From NCBI GenBank assembly GCA_017623815.1, contig JAGAOK010000035.1, forward strand, positions 1 to 37,592: DNA of 37,592 nucleotides, in the 5' to 3' direction. This document shows, in pieces, positions 16,112 to 23,857 of this stretch. How positions within the stretch are numbered: the first letter of the stretch is position 1; every line of letters starts with the position of its first letter. A program made the translations under genes and the position numbers. The notes beneath the pieces were generated by a model that ran no database searches, was not told where the DNA came from, and was given only the letters and a program-made list of their open reading frames with translations. This stretch comes from Lachnospiraceae bacterium. GTDB lineage: Bacteria; Bacillota; Clostridia; Lachnospirales; Lachnospiraceae.

Positions 16112-16919
16112 ACGTTCCCTGCTGGCAGGGCCTTACCTTTTCTGGTCCGTTGCCTTCATCATCATTCCGCTCGTCATGGTATTTTATTATGGCTTTATCG
16201 ATGAAAACGGTGCTTTTACTCTTGAAAACATCGCAGCCATCGCTTCGCCGGAGCACAGCAAAGCCCTTTGGGTTTCCATCCGGCTTTCGTTTGTCAGCAC
16301 AATCATCTGCTTTGTGCTTGCTTATCCGCTGGCCATGATTCTTGCCAACATGAGCGTCAATCAGAACCAGTTCATTGTACTGGTCTTCATCCTCCCAATG
16401 TGGATGAACTTTTTGCTTCGAACACTTGCATGGCAGACTCTTTTGGAAAAGAACGGTGTCATCAACATGATTCTCAATTTCTTTTCTCTGCCAAGCCTGA
16501 ATATCATTAACACAGAGGCTGCAATCATTCTCGGTATGGTATATAACTTCCTTCCGTTTATGGTACTTCCGATCTACAATTCGCTTGCGCGTATGGATCG
16601 CGATGTCATCAATGCAGCACACGATCTTGGTGCCAACTGGATCCAGACCTTCTGCCGCATTATTTTCCCGCTCAGTATTCCGGGCGTGGTAAGCGGCGTT
16701 ACCATGGTATTCGTTCCGGCTCTGACCACGTTCGTTATCTCTGCGATTCTCGGCGGAAGTAAAATTCTTCTGATCGGTAATGTCATCGAACAGGAATTCA
16801 CACAGGCTTCCAACTGGAATCTCGGCAGCGGACTTTCCATCGTGCTTATGATCTTTATCATTCTCAGCATGATCATTTCCGCCATCCTTGACAAAGACGG
16901 GGAGGGCGCACTGTTATGA
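16101..16919 (+). CDS. potB: Spermidine/putrescine permease PotB
   Basis: The 272-aa membrane protein has six hydrophobic helices and the BPD-transporter EAA loop ([20 protein letters not shown]) that contacts the ATPase. The start is assigned to TTG at 16101, nine bases after AGGAGG (16086-16091); the resulting N-terminus, [20 protein letters not shown], is typical of PotB. An ATG at 16083 would put the AGGAGG inside the gene. The stop overlaps the potC ATG (ATGA). Confidence 0.9.
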   Translation: MKSKRSLLAGPYLFWSVAFIIIPLVMVFYYGFIDENGAFTLENIAAIASPEHSKALWVSIRLSFVSTIICFVLAYPLAMILANMSVNQNQFIVLVFILPMWMNFLLRTLAWQTLLEKNGVINMILNFFSLPSLNIINTEAAIILGMVYNFLPFMVLPIYNSLARMDRDVINAAHDLGANWIQTFCRIIFPLSIPGVVSGVTMVFVPALTTFVISAILGGSKILLIGNVIEQEFTQASNWNLGSGLSIVLMIFIILSMIISAILDKDGEGALL

Positions 16920-17701
16920 AAAAGTTTTTCTCGCGGTTTTATATCGCTATTATCTTTGTATTTTTATATGCTCCGATTGCAACACTCATTGTTTTATCCT
17001 TTAACAAGAGTAAAACAAGGGCTAAATGGGGCGGATTTACCACTAAGTGGTACGTGGAGCTGTTTGAAAATGAGATCATCATGGAAGCACTCAGCAACAC
17101 CCTTTGGCTTGCACTGCTCTCCGCTCTCATTGCCACAGTCATCGGTACTGCAGCATGTATTGCCATCAACCAGATGAACAAAGCATGGCGGACTTTCTTT
17201 ATGGGAGTTACAAATATTCCGATGCTCAACGCCGACATCGTGACCGGTATCTCGCTCATGCTTTTATACTTAAGTTTCGGAATGAGTTTCGGCTTTTCCA
17301 CGATTCTTCTGGCGCATATCACCTTTAATATACCTTATGTCATATTGAGTGTTATGCCCAAGATGAAGCAGATAAGCAAACATACCTACGAAGCCGCGCT
17401 CGACCTTGGCGCCGGACCTGTATACGCCTTTTTCAAGGTTGTCTTTCCGGATCTGCTTCCCGGTATTTTTACAGGCTTTCTGATGGCATTTACCATGTCC
17501 CTCGATGATTTTATCATCACCCACTTTACAAAGGGACCGGGCGTAGATACCTTGTCCACCAAAATTTATACGGAAGTAAAGAAAGGCATCAAACCTGAAA
17601 TGTATGCCCTTTCTACTATCATATTTGTCGTTGTTCTGGTACTTCTTTTGATCATTAACAAAAGTCCGGCCAAAAAGGACAAAGGACAGAAAAGAATCTA
17701 A
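16916..17701 (+). CDS. potC: Spermidine/putrescine permease PotC
   Basis: The 261-aa protein starts with a short basic stretch and a membrane helix ([20 protein letters not shown]), has about six helices in all, and carries the EAA loop EAALDLGAGPVYAFFKVVFP followed by DDFIITHFT, a PotC hallmark. It pairs with PotB to form the membrane channel. It is translationally coupled to potB by a 4-bp overlap. Confidence 0.92.
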   Translation: MKKFFSRFYIAIIFVFLYAPIATLIVLSFNKSKTRAKWGGFTTKWYVELFENEIIMEALSNTLWLALLSALIATVIGTAACIAINQMNKAWRTFFMGVTNIPMLNADIVTGISLMLLYLSFGMSFGFSTILLAHITFNIPYVILSVMPKMKQISKHTYEAALDLGAGPVYAFFKVVFPDLLPGIFTGFLMAFTMSLDDFIITHFTKGPGVDTLSTKIYTEVKKGIKPEMYALSTIIFVVVLVLLLIINKSPAKKDKGQKRI

Positions 17702-17723
17702 TAACAAAAACGAGGAGAACAAA

Positions 17724-18791
17724 ATGAAAAAAACAAAACTGATTGCAATGATTGCACTTATGGCTGCTCTTGCAGTATCTGCGACCGGATGCGGCAAAGA
17801 AAAAGGAGCCGAAAACGGCGAAGTCATCGTCTATAACTGGGGCGAATATCTCGATCCTGCCACACTTGATATGTTTGAAGAAGAAACCGGTATCAAGGTT
17901 ATCTACGATGAATACGAAACAAACGAGATCATGTATCCGAAGGTAGAATCCGGCACAAGTAATTATGACGTCCTCTGCCCTTCCGACTATATGATTGAAA
18001 AACTGCTCGAAAATGACCTTCTCGCCGAGATTAATTTTGATAATGTTCCAAACAAAGGAAACATCGGTGATCAGTATTATGAGCAGGCAAAAGCATTTGA
18101 CCCGGAAAACAAATATACGGTTCCGTATTGTTTCGGTACGGTAGGTATTCTTTACAACAAAACCATGGTGGATGAACCGATTGATTCCTGGGATGTTCTC
18201 TGGGACGAAAAATACGCAGGCAATATTCTGATGCAGGATTCTGTGCGTGATGCTTTCATGGTGTCCTTAAAACGACTCGGCTACTCCATGAATTCACTTG
18301 ACACTGCCCAGCTTGAAGAGGCGCGCGATGAACTGATTAAACAAAAACCGCTGACTCAGGCTTACGTAGTAGACCAGGTACGTGACAAAATGATCGGCGA
18401 CGAAGCTGCAATCGGCGTTATCTACTCCGGCGAAGCCATCTATACACAGCGTGAAAACGAAAACCTCGAATATGTGATTCCGAAAGAAGGTTCTAATGTA
18501 TGGATTGACTGCTGGGTTATCCCGAAAGCATCCAAAAACAAAGAAAATGCCGAAGCATTTATCAATTTCATGTGTCGCCCGGATATTGCACTGATGAACT
18601 TTGATTACATCACCTATTCAACACCGAACGATGCAGCACGCGAGCTGATTGAAGATGAAGCAATCCGCAACAGCGAAATCGCATTCCCTGATCTGTCACA
18701 GTATGAAAATATGGAAACCTTTAAATATCTCGGATCTGAAGGTGACGAAATCTACAACGAGTATTGGAAACAGGTAAAATCTGCAGACTAA
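17724..18791 (+). CDS. potD: Spermidine/putrescine-binding lipoprotein PotD
   Basis: The 355-aa protein has a lipoprotein signal peptide (MKKTKLIAMIALMAALAVSA followed by TGC, with C23 as the lipid anchor) and a periplasmic-binding-protein fold: VYNWGEYLDPATLDMFEEET, CPSDYMIEKLL, PYCFGTVGILYN and the acidic binding-site region EGSNVWIDCWVIP. It captures polyamines outside the membrane and delivers them to PotBC. AGGAG precedes the ATG. It ends three bases before the pseudouridine synthase gene. Confidence 0.93.
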   Translation: MKKTKLIAMIALMAALAVSATGCGKEKGAENGEVIVYNWGEYLDPATLDMFEEETGIKVIYDEYETNEIMYPKVESGTSNYDVLCPSDYMIEKLLENDLLAEINFDNVPNKGNIGDQYYEQAKAFDPENKYTVPYCFGTVGILYNKTMVDEPIDSWDVLWDEKYAGNILMQDSVRDAFMVSLKRLGYSMNSLDTAQLEEARDELIKQKPLTQAYVVDQVRDKMIGDEAAIGVIYSGEAIYTQRENENLEYVIPKEGSNVWIDCWVIPKASKNKENAEAFINFMCRPDIALMNFDYITYSTPNDAARELIEDEAIRNSEIAFPDLSQYENMETFKYLGSEGDEIYNEYWKQVKSAD

Positions 18792-18794
18792 TTT

Positions 18795-19685
18795 ATGGAA
18801 CGAACATTTAACTACGAAATTGCATCCACGGATGCAGAACAGACAATTTTACAATTTTTAAAAAACAAAGGCTACTCATCTTCGAATGTGGTAGCCTTAA
18901 AAAAAATCGAAAAAAGTATTCTTGTAAACGGAATCTGGGAACATATCACGTATCGTCTGAAAACCGGCGACCGGCTGACAGTTCATTACACAGAACAGAC
19001 TGACAGCGAAAACATTGTCGCCACCCCTCTTCCGCTTACTATTGTATACGAGGATTCCGATATTCTTGTCGTGGACAAGCCGGCGGATATGCCCGTGCAT
19101 CCGTCACAGGGCAACTATGAAAACACGCTCGCCAATGCACTGATGCACTATTACAGGCAAAAAGGTGAGTCCTTTACCTTCCGCTGCATCAACCGGCTTG
19201 ACCGGGATACCACCGGTCTTGTGCTGTTAGCTAAACACGCCATCAGCGCCGGTATTTTATCCGTGCAGATGCAAAAGCGTGAAATCCATCGCACCTACCT
19301 GGCACTTGTAGAAGGACTTTTTACGGATTCCTGCGGAACCATCGATGCGCCGATTGCCAGAAAAGGGGAATCTATCATAGAACGGGAAGTAAACTTTGAA
19401 ACCGGCGAACGGGCCGTCACACACTATGAAGTTGTTCAGACCTGTTGCGACTTTGCCTATACATTATTGTCCATCAAACTGGAAACCGGCCGCACGCATC
19501 AGATTCGCGTGCATATGCAACATATCGGGCATCCTCTCATCGGGGATACCCTCTATCCTTCGGATTGCAGCCGGATAAAACGTCAGGCACTTCATTCTGC
19601 GAAGTTATCCTTCCGGCATCCGATTACCTTAGAGCAACTGCAGTTTACTGCGCCACTGCCAAATGATATGAGCAGGCTGTTATAG
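18795..19685 (+). CDS. RluA-family RNA pseudouridine synthase
   Basis: The 296-aa protein has an S4-like N-terminus (about 1-70) and the catalytic domain with D136 in INRLDRDTTGLVLLAKH, plus the later LETGRTHQIRVHMQHIGHPL block. The family isomerises uridine in rRNA or tRNA; which site is modified cannot be told here. The start lies only three bases after potD, with no clear ribosome site in the gap, so translation probably depends on coupling. Membership of a polyamine operon is unusual for this family. The stop codon lies inside the operon terminator. Confidence 0.88.
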   Translation: MERTFNYEIASTDAEQTILQFLKNKGYSSSNVVALKKIEKSILVNGIWEHITYRLKTGDRLTVHYTEQTDSENIVATPLPLTIVYEDSDILVVDKPADMPVHPSQGNYENTLANALMHYYRQKGESFTFRCINRLDRDTTGLVLLAKHAISAGILSVQMQKREIHRTYLALVEGLFTDSCGTIDAPIARKGESIIEREVNFETGERAVTHYEVVQTCCDFAYTLLSIKLETGRTHQIRVHMQHIGHPLIGDTLYPSDCSRIKRQALHSAKLSFRHPITLEQLQFTAPLPNDMSRLL

Positions 19686-19698
19686 CCTGCTCTTTTTA
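19670..19698 (+). terminator. Terminator of the pot operon
   Basis: GAGCAGGCT (19670-19678) and AGCCTGCTC (19684-19692) form a perfect 9-bp stem with a 5-base loop, followed by TTTTTA. The stop codon of the pseudouridine synthase (19683-19685) is within the hairpin. Confidence 0.92.
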
Positions 19699-19712
19699 TA
19701 TCGTATCATGTA

Positions 19713-20018
19713 TTACTCTTCACAATTGTCCTTTTCCATTTCAGATGCTCTGCATCCGCAATCATGGTCGCCTCCGTGATTTCTGTCATACGTTCTGACA
19801 TACTCTCTGTCAAACTCACAGTCACAGTCTCTGTCACGATCTCTGTCGCACTCCGGAGCAAACGGCGGACGCGGGTATACGCATTCTCTCCTTGGTTCAA
19901 TACAGCCATTGCCATGGTGATGATGATGGTGATGATGGTTACAGCCACATTCACAGTCATGAGAATGACTTCCCGAATTGCAGCAGCATAACAATAAAAT
20001 AATCCAGATCCAGTTCAT
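19713..20018 (-). CDS. Cys/His/Asp-rich small protein ('high-cysteine HCB'-like)
   Basis: The 101-aa protein starts MNWIWIILLLCCC, a short hydrophobic helix ending in three cysteines, and continues with CECGCN, eight consecutive histidines, then Arg-Asp and Cys-Asp repeats. About 14 cysteines and 15 histidines are present. Such proteins in gut Clostridia are often named 'chorion class high-cysteine HCB protein 13', a label from composition, not function. Metal binding or a spore or cell-surface structural role is plausible, but this is inference. ATG at 20016-20018 has AAGGAGG eight bases upstream, within a strong hairpin (20024-20061). Confidence 0.75.
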   Translation of the reverse strand: MNWIWIILLLCCCNSGSHSHDCECGCNHHHHHHHHGNGCIEPRRECVYPRPPFAPECDRDRDRDCDCEFDREYVRTYDRNHGGDHDCGCRASEMEKDNCEE

Positions 20019-20023
20019 AATAA

Positions 20024-20061
20024 AAACCTCCTTCTTTATCATTAAGATATGAAGGAGGTTT
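20024..20061 (-). terminator. Hairpin/terminator that contains the ribosome site of the Cys/His-rich gene
   Basis: AAACCTCCTTC (20024-20034) and GAAGGAGGTTT (20051-20061) pair perfectly over 11 bp with a 16-base loop. On the minus strand the 3' arm carries AAGGAGG, the ribosome site of the gene at 19713-20018, and is followed by TTTTTATT, so it also looks like a terminator for the DUF5662 gene. Confidence 0.75.
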
Positions 20062-20088
20062 GTTTTAGGTTCCGATCCGATTAGTTCT

Positions 20089-20634
20089 TTATAAAATATA
20101 TTTCTTCTTTAATATTCTTTCCCGAATATAGGCAAAGGTCTCTTTTTCACCGCGTTTTGCAAGCATCCGGAGCAAAATCCACAACTGTCTGCGGGTTTTC
20201 GGATGCAGGAGATTCTGATTCTTACCACTCATAAAATAGGCCAGCGGATCGCTGTCTTTGTACGCATCTTTATTGTATACCTTGCTCGCCGCCACACGGT
20301 CCATAAACATTTCAACGACATAACGCACCGGCATCGGCGCCGGATACATGCCTCCCTCAATGTCTCTCATGCTGTAATCGATCCAGTACTCATAATGATG
20401 CTTATTTCTCCCCTTATGGTGGAGCCATGCGGAAGAATATCCTTTCGCCTCTCGCTCTGCATTGTTCGGACTGCGCGTTCCCTGAAAATACTTTGCACCG
20501 ACCAAAAACTCCGATGGCATATATTTGGAAAGATCATGCGTCAGCCCCTGCCAATATAGTCCTACGGCAAAACATCCCTTCATGACCAGATATTTATGAT
20601 ATGTGATTGTTTTAAAGTGTTGTAATACTTTCAT
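20089..20634 (-). CDS. DUF5662-family protein
   Basis: The 181-aa protein contains the family pattern FKTITYHKYLVMKGCFAVGL, THDLSKYMPSEF and AWLHHKGRNKHHYEYWIDY, which I recognise as DUF5662; several His and Asp residues (HDLSK, HHKGRNKHH) resemble a metal site of the HD type, though this is unproven. Length is usual for the family. ATG at 20632-20634 has GCGGAG upstream, and the first 23 bp overlap the end of the GH13-like gene, so the two are translationally linked. Function is unknown. Confidence 0.8.
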   Translation of the reverse strand: MKVLQHFKTITYHKYLVMKGCFAVGLYWQGLTHDLSKYMPSEFLVGAKYFQGTRSPNNAEREAKGYSSAWLHHKGRNKHHYEYWIDYSMRDIEGGMYPAPMPVRYVVEMFMDRVAASKVYNKDAYKDSDPLAYFMSGKNQNLLHPKTRRQLWILLRMLAKRGEKETFAYIRERILKKKYIL

Positions 20635-22537
20635 TCTTTTTCTCCGCTTTTCTGCCGACAAGCACCAATACGCTCCGCGGCGCAACCGACACATTTTTCT
20701 GCTGTTGTCCTTCCACAGGCAACAATTCGTCATTCTGCTTATCCTCTATCCGAGGTCTTGTCCCATAGGCAATCTGCCAATCATATTCTTTCGGAAGGAT
20801 CGGAAGAGCAAACTCATGTGTCACCCAGTGCATATTATAGGCAATATAAATAAAATCATCCGGCTCACCATCCGGCTTTGTTTCGTACAGACCGCAGTAC
20901 ATAATCCCAAGATGGCGATTATAATTTTCAAACTGCGCATACCATGCCTGCTCTCCGTGATAGGAAATATCCGGATATCCCTTTGATGCATAGTCCGCCG
21001 CTCTCAGAATTTCTTTTGTGTGCAGAATCGGATGCTTTTTACGGAACGCAATCAGTTCCCTGATAAATACAAACAGTTCCTGCCCCTGTTTGTCCCACTT
21101 CCAGTTAAGCCAGTTCACTTTATTATCCTGACAATATGCATTGTTATTTCCACCGGTCGAATGTCCGAACTCATCCCCTGCCATTAAAAGAGGCGTAGCC
21201 TGTGACAGCATTAAAAATGATAACGCGTTCTTTCTCTGGGACAGGCGAAGCGATAAGATTGCCTTTTTGCGTGACGCGCCTTCCACCCCACAGTTCCAGC
21301 TGTAATTGTAATCGCTTCCGTCGCGATTATCCTCACCGTTATCTTCATTATGCTTTCTGTCATAAGACACAAGATCCATCAATGTAAAACCGCGATAATC
21401 CGTAATATGATGAATCTTAGCCTCATATCTGCTGTTGTCTTTGACATAGGTACTGATACGCGCCAGCATATCTTCGTCACCCTTTAAAAATCTGCGGCTG
21501 TCACATCTGAAATCATCTGTATAACAGCCGATATTCCGAAACTGAGGAATTTGTCCATCCTCATAAATCCGCTCTGTCATCGGCGTTTCACAATATATTT
21601 TGGTTCTTTTTAACACCGGATCATTTCCAATCAATTCCATCGGAAGCCCGATTCCCATCAGATGGAATCCGTCGACATGATATTCCATAACCCAAAAGCG
21701 CAACACTTCCTGAATAAACGACGGTGTCTGCTCTTTTGAAAAATATATCTGCATAATACACTCCAGTCCACTCGTATGCAGCTGACGAATCATCTGCTTA
21801 CAGGAATTGACCGGATTTTTCCCTGCACCATAAGAATATTTCGGGGCGAAATAATAATTTCCTTTGTCTGCAAATCCCCAATAATTGATACGATATTCCC
21901 ATATATTCTTTTCTTCCATGAACGGAAGATTTTGTACCTTAAATGTCGTATAGGCCGGATTATAAATAATCTCATTAAATTCATACATCGGCATACATTC
22001 CACCGAAGTGATTCCGAGCTGTCTGAGATATTCTATCTTTTCTGTCAATCCCTCAAACGTTCCCTTATGCGCTACGCCGGAAGACGGATGCCTTGTAAAT
22101 CCTCTCATGTGAAGACTGTAAAGAATGGTGTCTTCATACGGAATTTCCGGACACTTATCCTCCTGCCAGTCAAATTCATCTGCTGCGCTGTCAAACTTTG
22201 CTCTTGCAACGGAATCTGCACCGGCCGGTTTTCCCCAGACTTCCCGCCCTTCAATTCGTCTGGCATACGGATCGCAAAACACCACATCATCCACATAGAA
22301 CTGATAAGAAAAATCAGTCAGTTGCGGACCTTCCAGTCGCACACAATACAAGGTTCCGATGCGGAACCGGTCAGAAAAAGGAATCCGCAAAGCCTCTTGA
22401 TTTTTGGTATACAAAATGATACCACAAACCTTTTTCGGACTATGCGGAAACTCTATAACTATATTAATTGCGCCATCGCGCATAGATAATCCCATCGGAT
22501 ATGGGGAGCCAAATTTTGTACTATATTCTGACTTCAT
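20612..22537 (-). CDS. GH13 isoamylase/GlgX-like protein lacking catalytic residues
   Basis: The 641-aa protein has a CBM48-type N-terminus (about 10-110), a GH13 barrel (about 135-520) and a C-terminal beta domain, the layout of glycogen debranching enzymes. Flanking motifs are clear (GITSVECMPMYEF, GFTLMDLVSYDRKHNEDNGE). But the nucleophile motif VDGFRFD reads VDGFHLM (Arg to His292, Asp to Met294), the AHDGFTL Asp is Arg382, and the DVVYNH region reads QIYFSK (263-268). Only the acid Glu317 remains. The protein is full length, so it looks like a conserved non-catalytic glycan-binding form. Start at ATG 22535-22537, with GGGAG upstream. Confidence 0.85.
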   Translation of the reverse strand: MKSEYSTKFGSPYPMGLSMRDGAINIVIEFPHSPKKVCGIILYTKNQEALRIPFSDRFRIGTLYCVRLEGPQLTDFSYQFYVDDVVFCDPYARRIEGREVWGKPAGADSVARAKFDSAADEFDWQEDKCPEIPYEDTILYSLHMRGFTRHPSSGVAHKGTFEGLTEKIEYLRQLGITSVECMPMYEFNEIIYNPAYTTFKVQNLPFMEEKNIWEYRINYWGFADKGNYYFAPKYSYGAGKNPVNSCKQMIRQLHTSGLECIMQIYFSKEQTPSFIQEVLRFWVMEYHVDGFHLMGIGLPMELIGNDPVLKRTKIYCETPMTERIYEDGQIPQFRNIGCYTDDFRCDSRRFLKGDEDMLARISTYVKDNSRYEAKIHHITDYRGFTLMDLVSYDRKHNEDNGEDNRDGSDYNYSWNCGVEGASRKKAILSLRLSQRKNALSFLMLSQATPLLMAGDEFGHSTGGNNNAYCQDNKVNWLNWKWDKQGQELFVFIRELIAFRKKHPILHTKEILRAADYASKGYPDISYHGEQAWYAQFENYNRHLGIMYCGLYETKPDGEPDDFIYIAYNMHWVTHEFALPILPKEYDWQIAYGTRPRIEDKQNDELLPVEGQQQKNVSVAPRSVLVLVGRKAEKKNESITTL

Positions 22538-22588
22538 TAATTTCTCCCTGAACATAAAAATATTAGTCTCATTTTACCACAAAAAAGT

Positions 22589-23356
22589 CTATGACACAAT
22601 CTTTGGCAAAATATCTTTTACATGTTCATGAATCACTACATCCGCTGCTTTATCCGTAAAATGATCGTGCGGCGTCACCAAAATCAACTTCTCCCCCTGA
22701 TAATGATTTACGGCAAATTGTACCATATCATCAAACAAATTGGTACCTAGCACTAAGAGCACATCTGCCTCTGCACATGCATTCGCTGCCAGAGTCAGCA
22801 CGTTATTGCGCATTCTCTCCCCATGCAGACGGATTCCCGGACGGATGGCACCTTTGCACACATCACAAAGCGGTACATCCCTGCTGTCGCGCAGATACTC
22901 CATAGGAAATGTTTTTCCGCACTTGCTGCACCAGTTATTATGTATATTTCCGTCCAGTTCATATACATTTTTAAGCCCCATCTGTTCTGCTGTTCCGTAA
23001 ATATTATATGTGATACAGGCCTTTAGTTTCCCTGCTTCCTGAAGCCTGCGAAGTGCATCATAAGTTGCCGTCGGTGTCAGTTTCATACTTAAAATCTCTT
23101 TTTTATAGAAATCATAAAACTGCTTCATACGAACATTGTAAAAAACAGACGACATGATTTCTTCCGGACACCTATCGTATTCCTCTTCAATACGATACGC
23201 CTCATCATCTCTGTTAAAATTCAGAGCCCCGCACTCCATAACCACTCCAACACCGGAAAGACAAACGATATTATCTGTCTCAGAGATCATTCTCTTTACA
23301 TAATCAATTTTATTTTCCAGACTGCACATGTCCTTGCGATTCGTCTGACTCGTCAT
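22589..23356 (-). CDS. Sir2-like protein with degenerate active site
   Basis: The 255-aa protein aligns end to end with bacterial sirtuins: a GAG-like loop (SGVGVVMECGALNFN, 34-48), TYNIYG at 116-121, ELDGNIHNNWC near 133-143, zinc cysteines C143/C146 and C164/C167, and VLGTNL near 204. The catalytic histidine of the usual ELHG is Asp135, the TQNxD motif is TYNIY, and PDFR reads LNFN. Deacylase activity is therefore doubtful; nucleotide or protein binding may remain. It lies 51 bp upstream of the GH13-like gene on the same strand, probably in one transcript. GGGAG precedes the ATG. Confidence 0.85.
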   Translation of the reverse strand: MTSQTNRKDMCSLENKIDYVKRMISETDNIVCLSGVGVVMECGALNFNRDDEAYRIEEEYDRCPEEIMSSVFYNVRMKQFYDFYKKEILSMKLTPTATYDALRRLQEAGKLKACITYNIYGTAEQMGLKNVYELDGNIHNNWCSKCGKTFPMEYLRDSRDVPLCDVCKGAIRPGIRLHGERMRNNVLTLAANACAEADVLLVLGTNLFDDMVQFAVNHYQGEKLILVTPHDHFTDKAADVVIHEHVKDILPKIVS

Positions 23357-23419
23357 AATATCATCTCCCTTTCACTTTATATATAAAATATTATATATTT
23401 TTTCATGTGAATTTTCAAG

Positions 23420-23474
23420 AATTATCTGCAAATTCGTGCCTTTTTGTGTTATTTTTTGATAATTCAAAATTATC
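23420..23474. promoter_or_regulatory. Palindrome plus extra half-site between sir2-like gene and DUF1292 gene
   Basis: GATAATT-CAA-AATTATC (23458-23474) is a perfect palindrome with 7-bp arms. A third AATTATC lies at 23420-23426. They sit in the divergent 180-bp intergenic space. TAATAT near 23500 with TTTTCA 17 bp upstream may be the promoter of the DUF1292 gene, immediately downstream of the palindrome. The bound protein is unknown. Confidence 0.45.
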
Positions 23475-23536
23475 CTTTTCATTTATTTTGTTTCATGCTA
23501 ATATAACAAAAAAAGAACTTGAAAGGACTAAACTAT

Positions 23537-23857
23537 ATGAGCCAGAAAGAACTCTATCAGCTTCCTGATAATGACGAAGAAATGACTGTTACCCTGAATC
23601 TGGACGAAGGCGAGGTAACCTGCGCTGTCGCTGCTATTTTCGAAGTCGCGGGCAAAGACTACATTGCACTTCTTCCGCTGGATGAAAACGGTGAAAATAC
23701 CGACGGCGAAGTTTGGCTTTACGGATATAAAGAGGACGAAAATGATCCGAACGCCGAACCGGAACTTTTCTTTATTGAAGATGAAGAAGAATACGAAATG
23801 ATTTCGGATGCTTTTGACGAATATCTGGACAATCAGGAATTTGATGAATTATTGTAA
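23537..23857 (+). CDS. DUF1292-family protein
   Basis: The 106-aa acidic protein has the DUF1292 pattern: MTVTLNLDEGEVTCAVAAIF, then GKDYIALLPLDENG, EVWLYGY and FFIEDEEEYEMISDAFDEYL. The family is common in Clostridia, and no biochemical role is established. ATG at 23537 has AAAGGA upstream; a TTG 18 bases earlier is out of place. The last 9 bases overlap the end of the convergent helicase gene. Confidence 0.85.
   Translation: MSQKELYQLPDNDEEMTVTLNLDEGEVTCAVAAIFEVAGKDYIALLPLDENGENTDGEVWLYGYKEDENDPNAEPELFFIEDEEEYEMISDAFDEYLDNQEFDELL

Noticed and set aside
19713..20042. Longer start for the Cys/His-rich gene, 24 bases upstream
   Set aside because: It would place the AAGGAGG site inside the coding region; the ATG at 20016-20018 fits that site.
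20635..20733. Longer start for the DUF5662 gene, 33 codons upstream
   Set aside because: The extra residues lie deep inside the GH13-like gene, have no family match, and GCGGAG stands before the ATG at 20632-20634.
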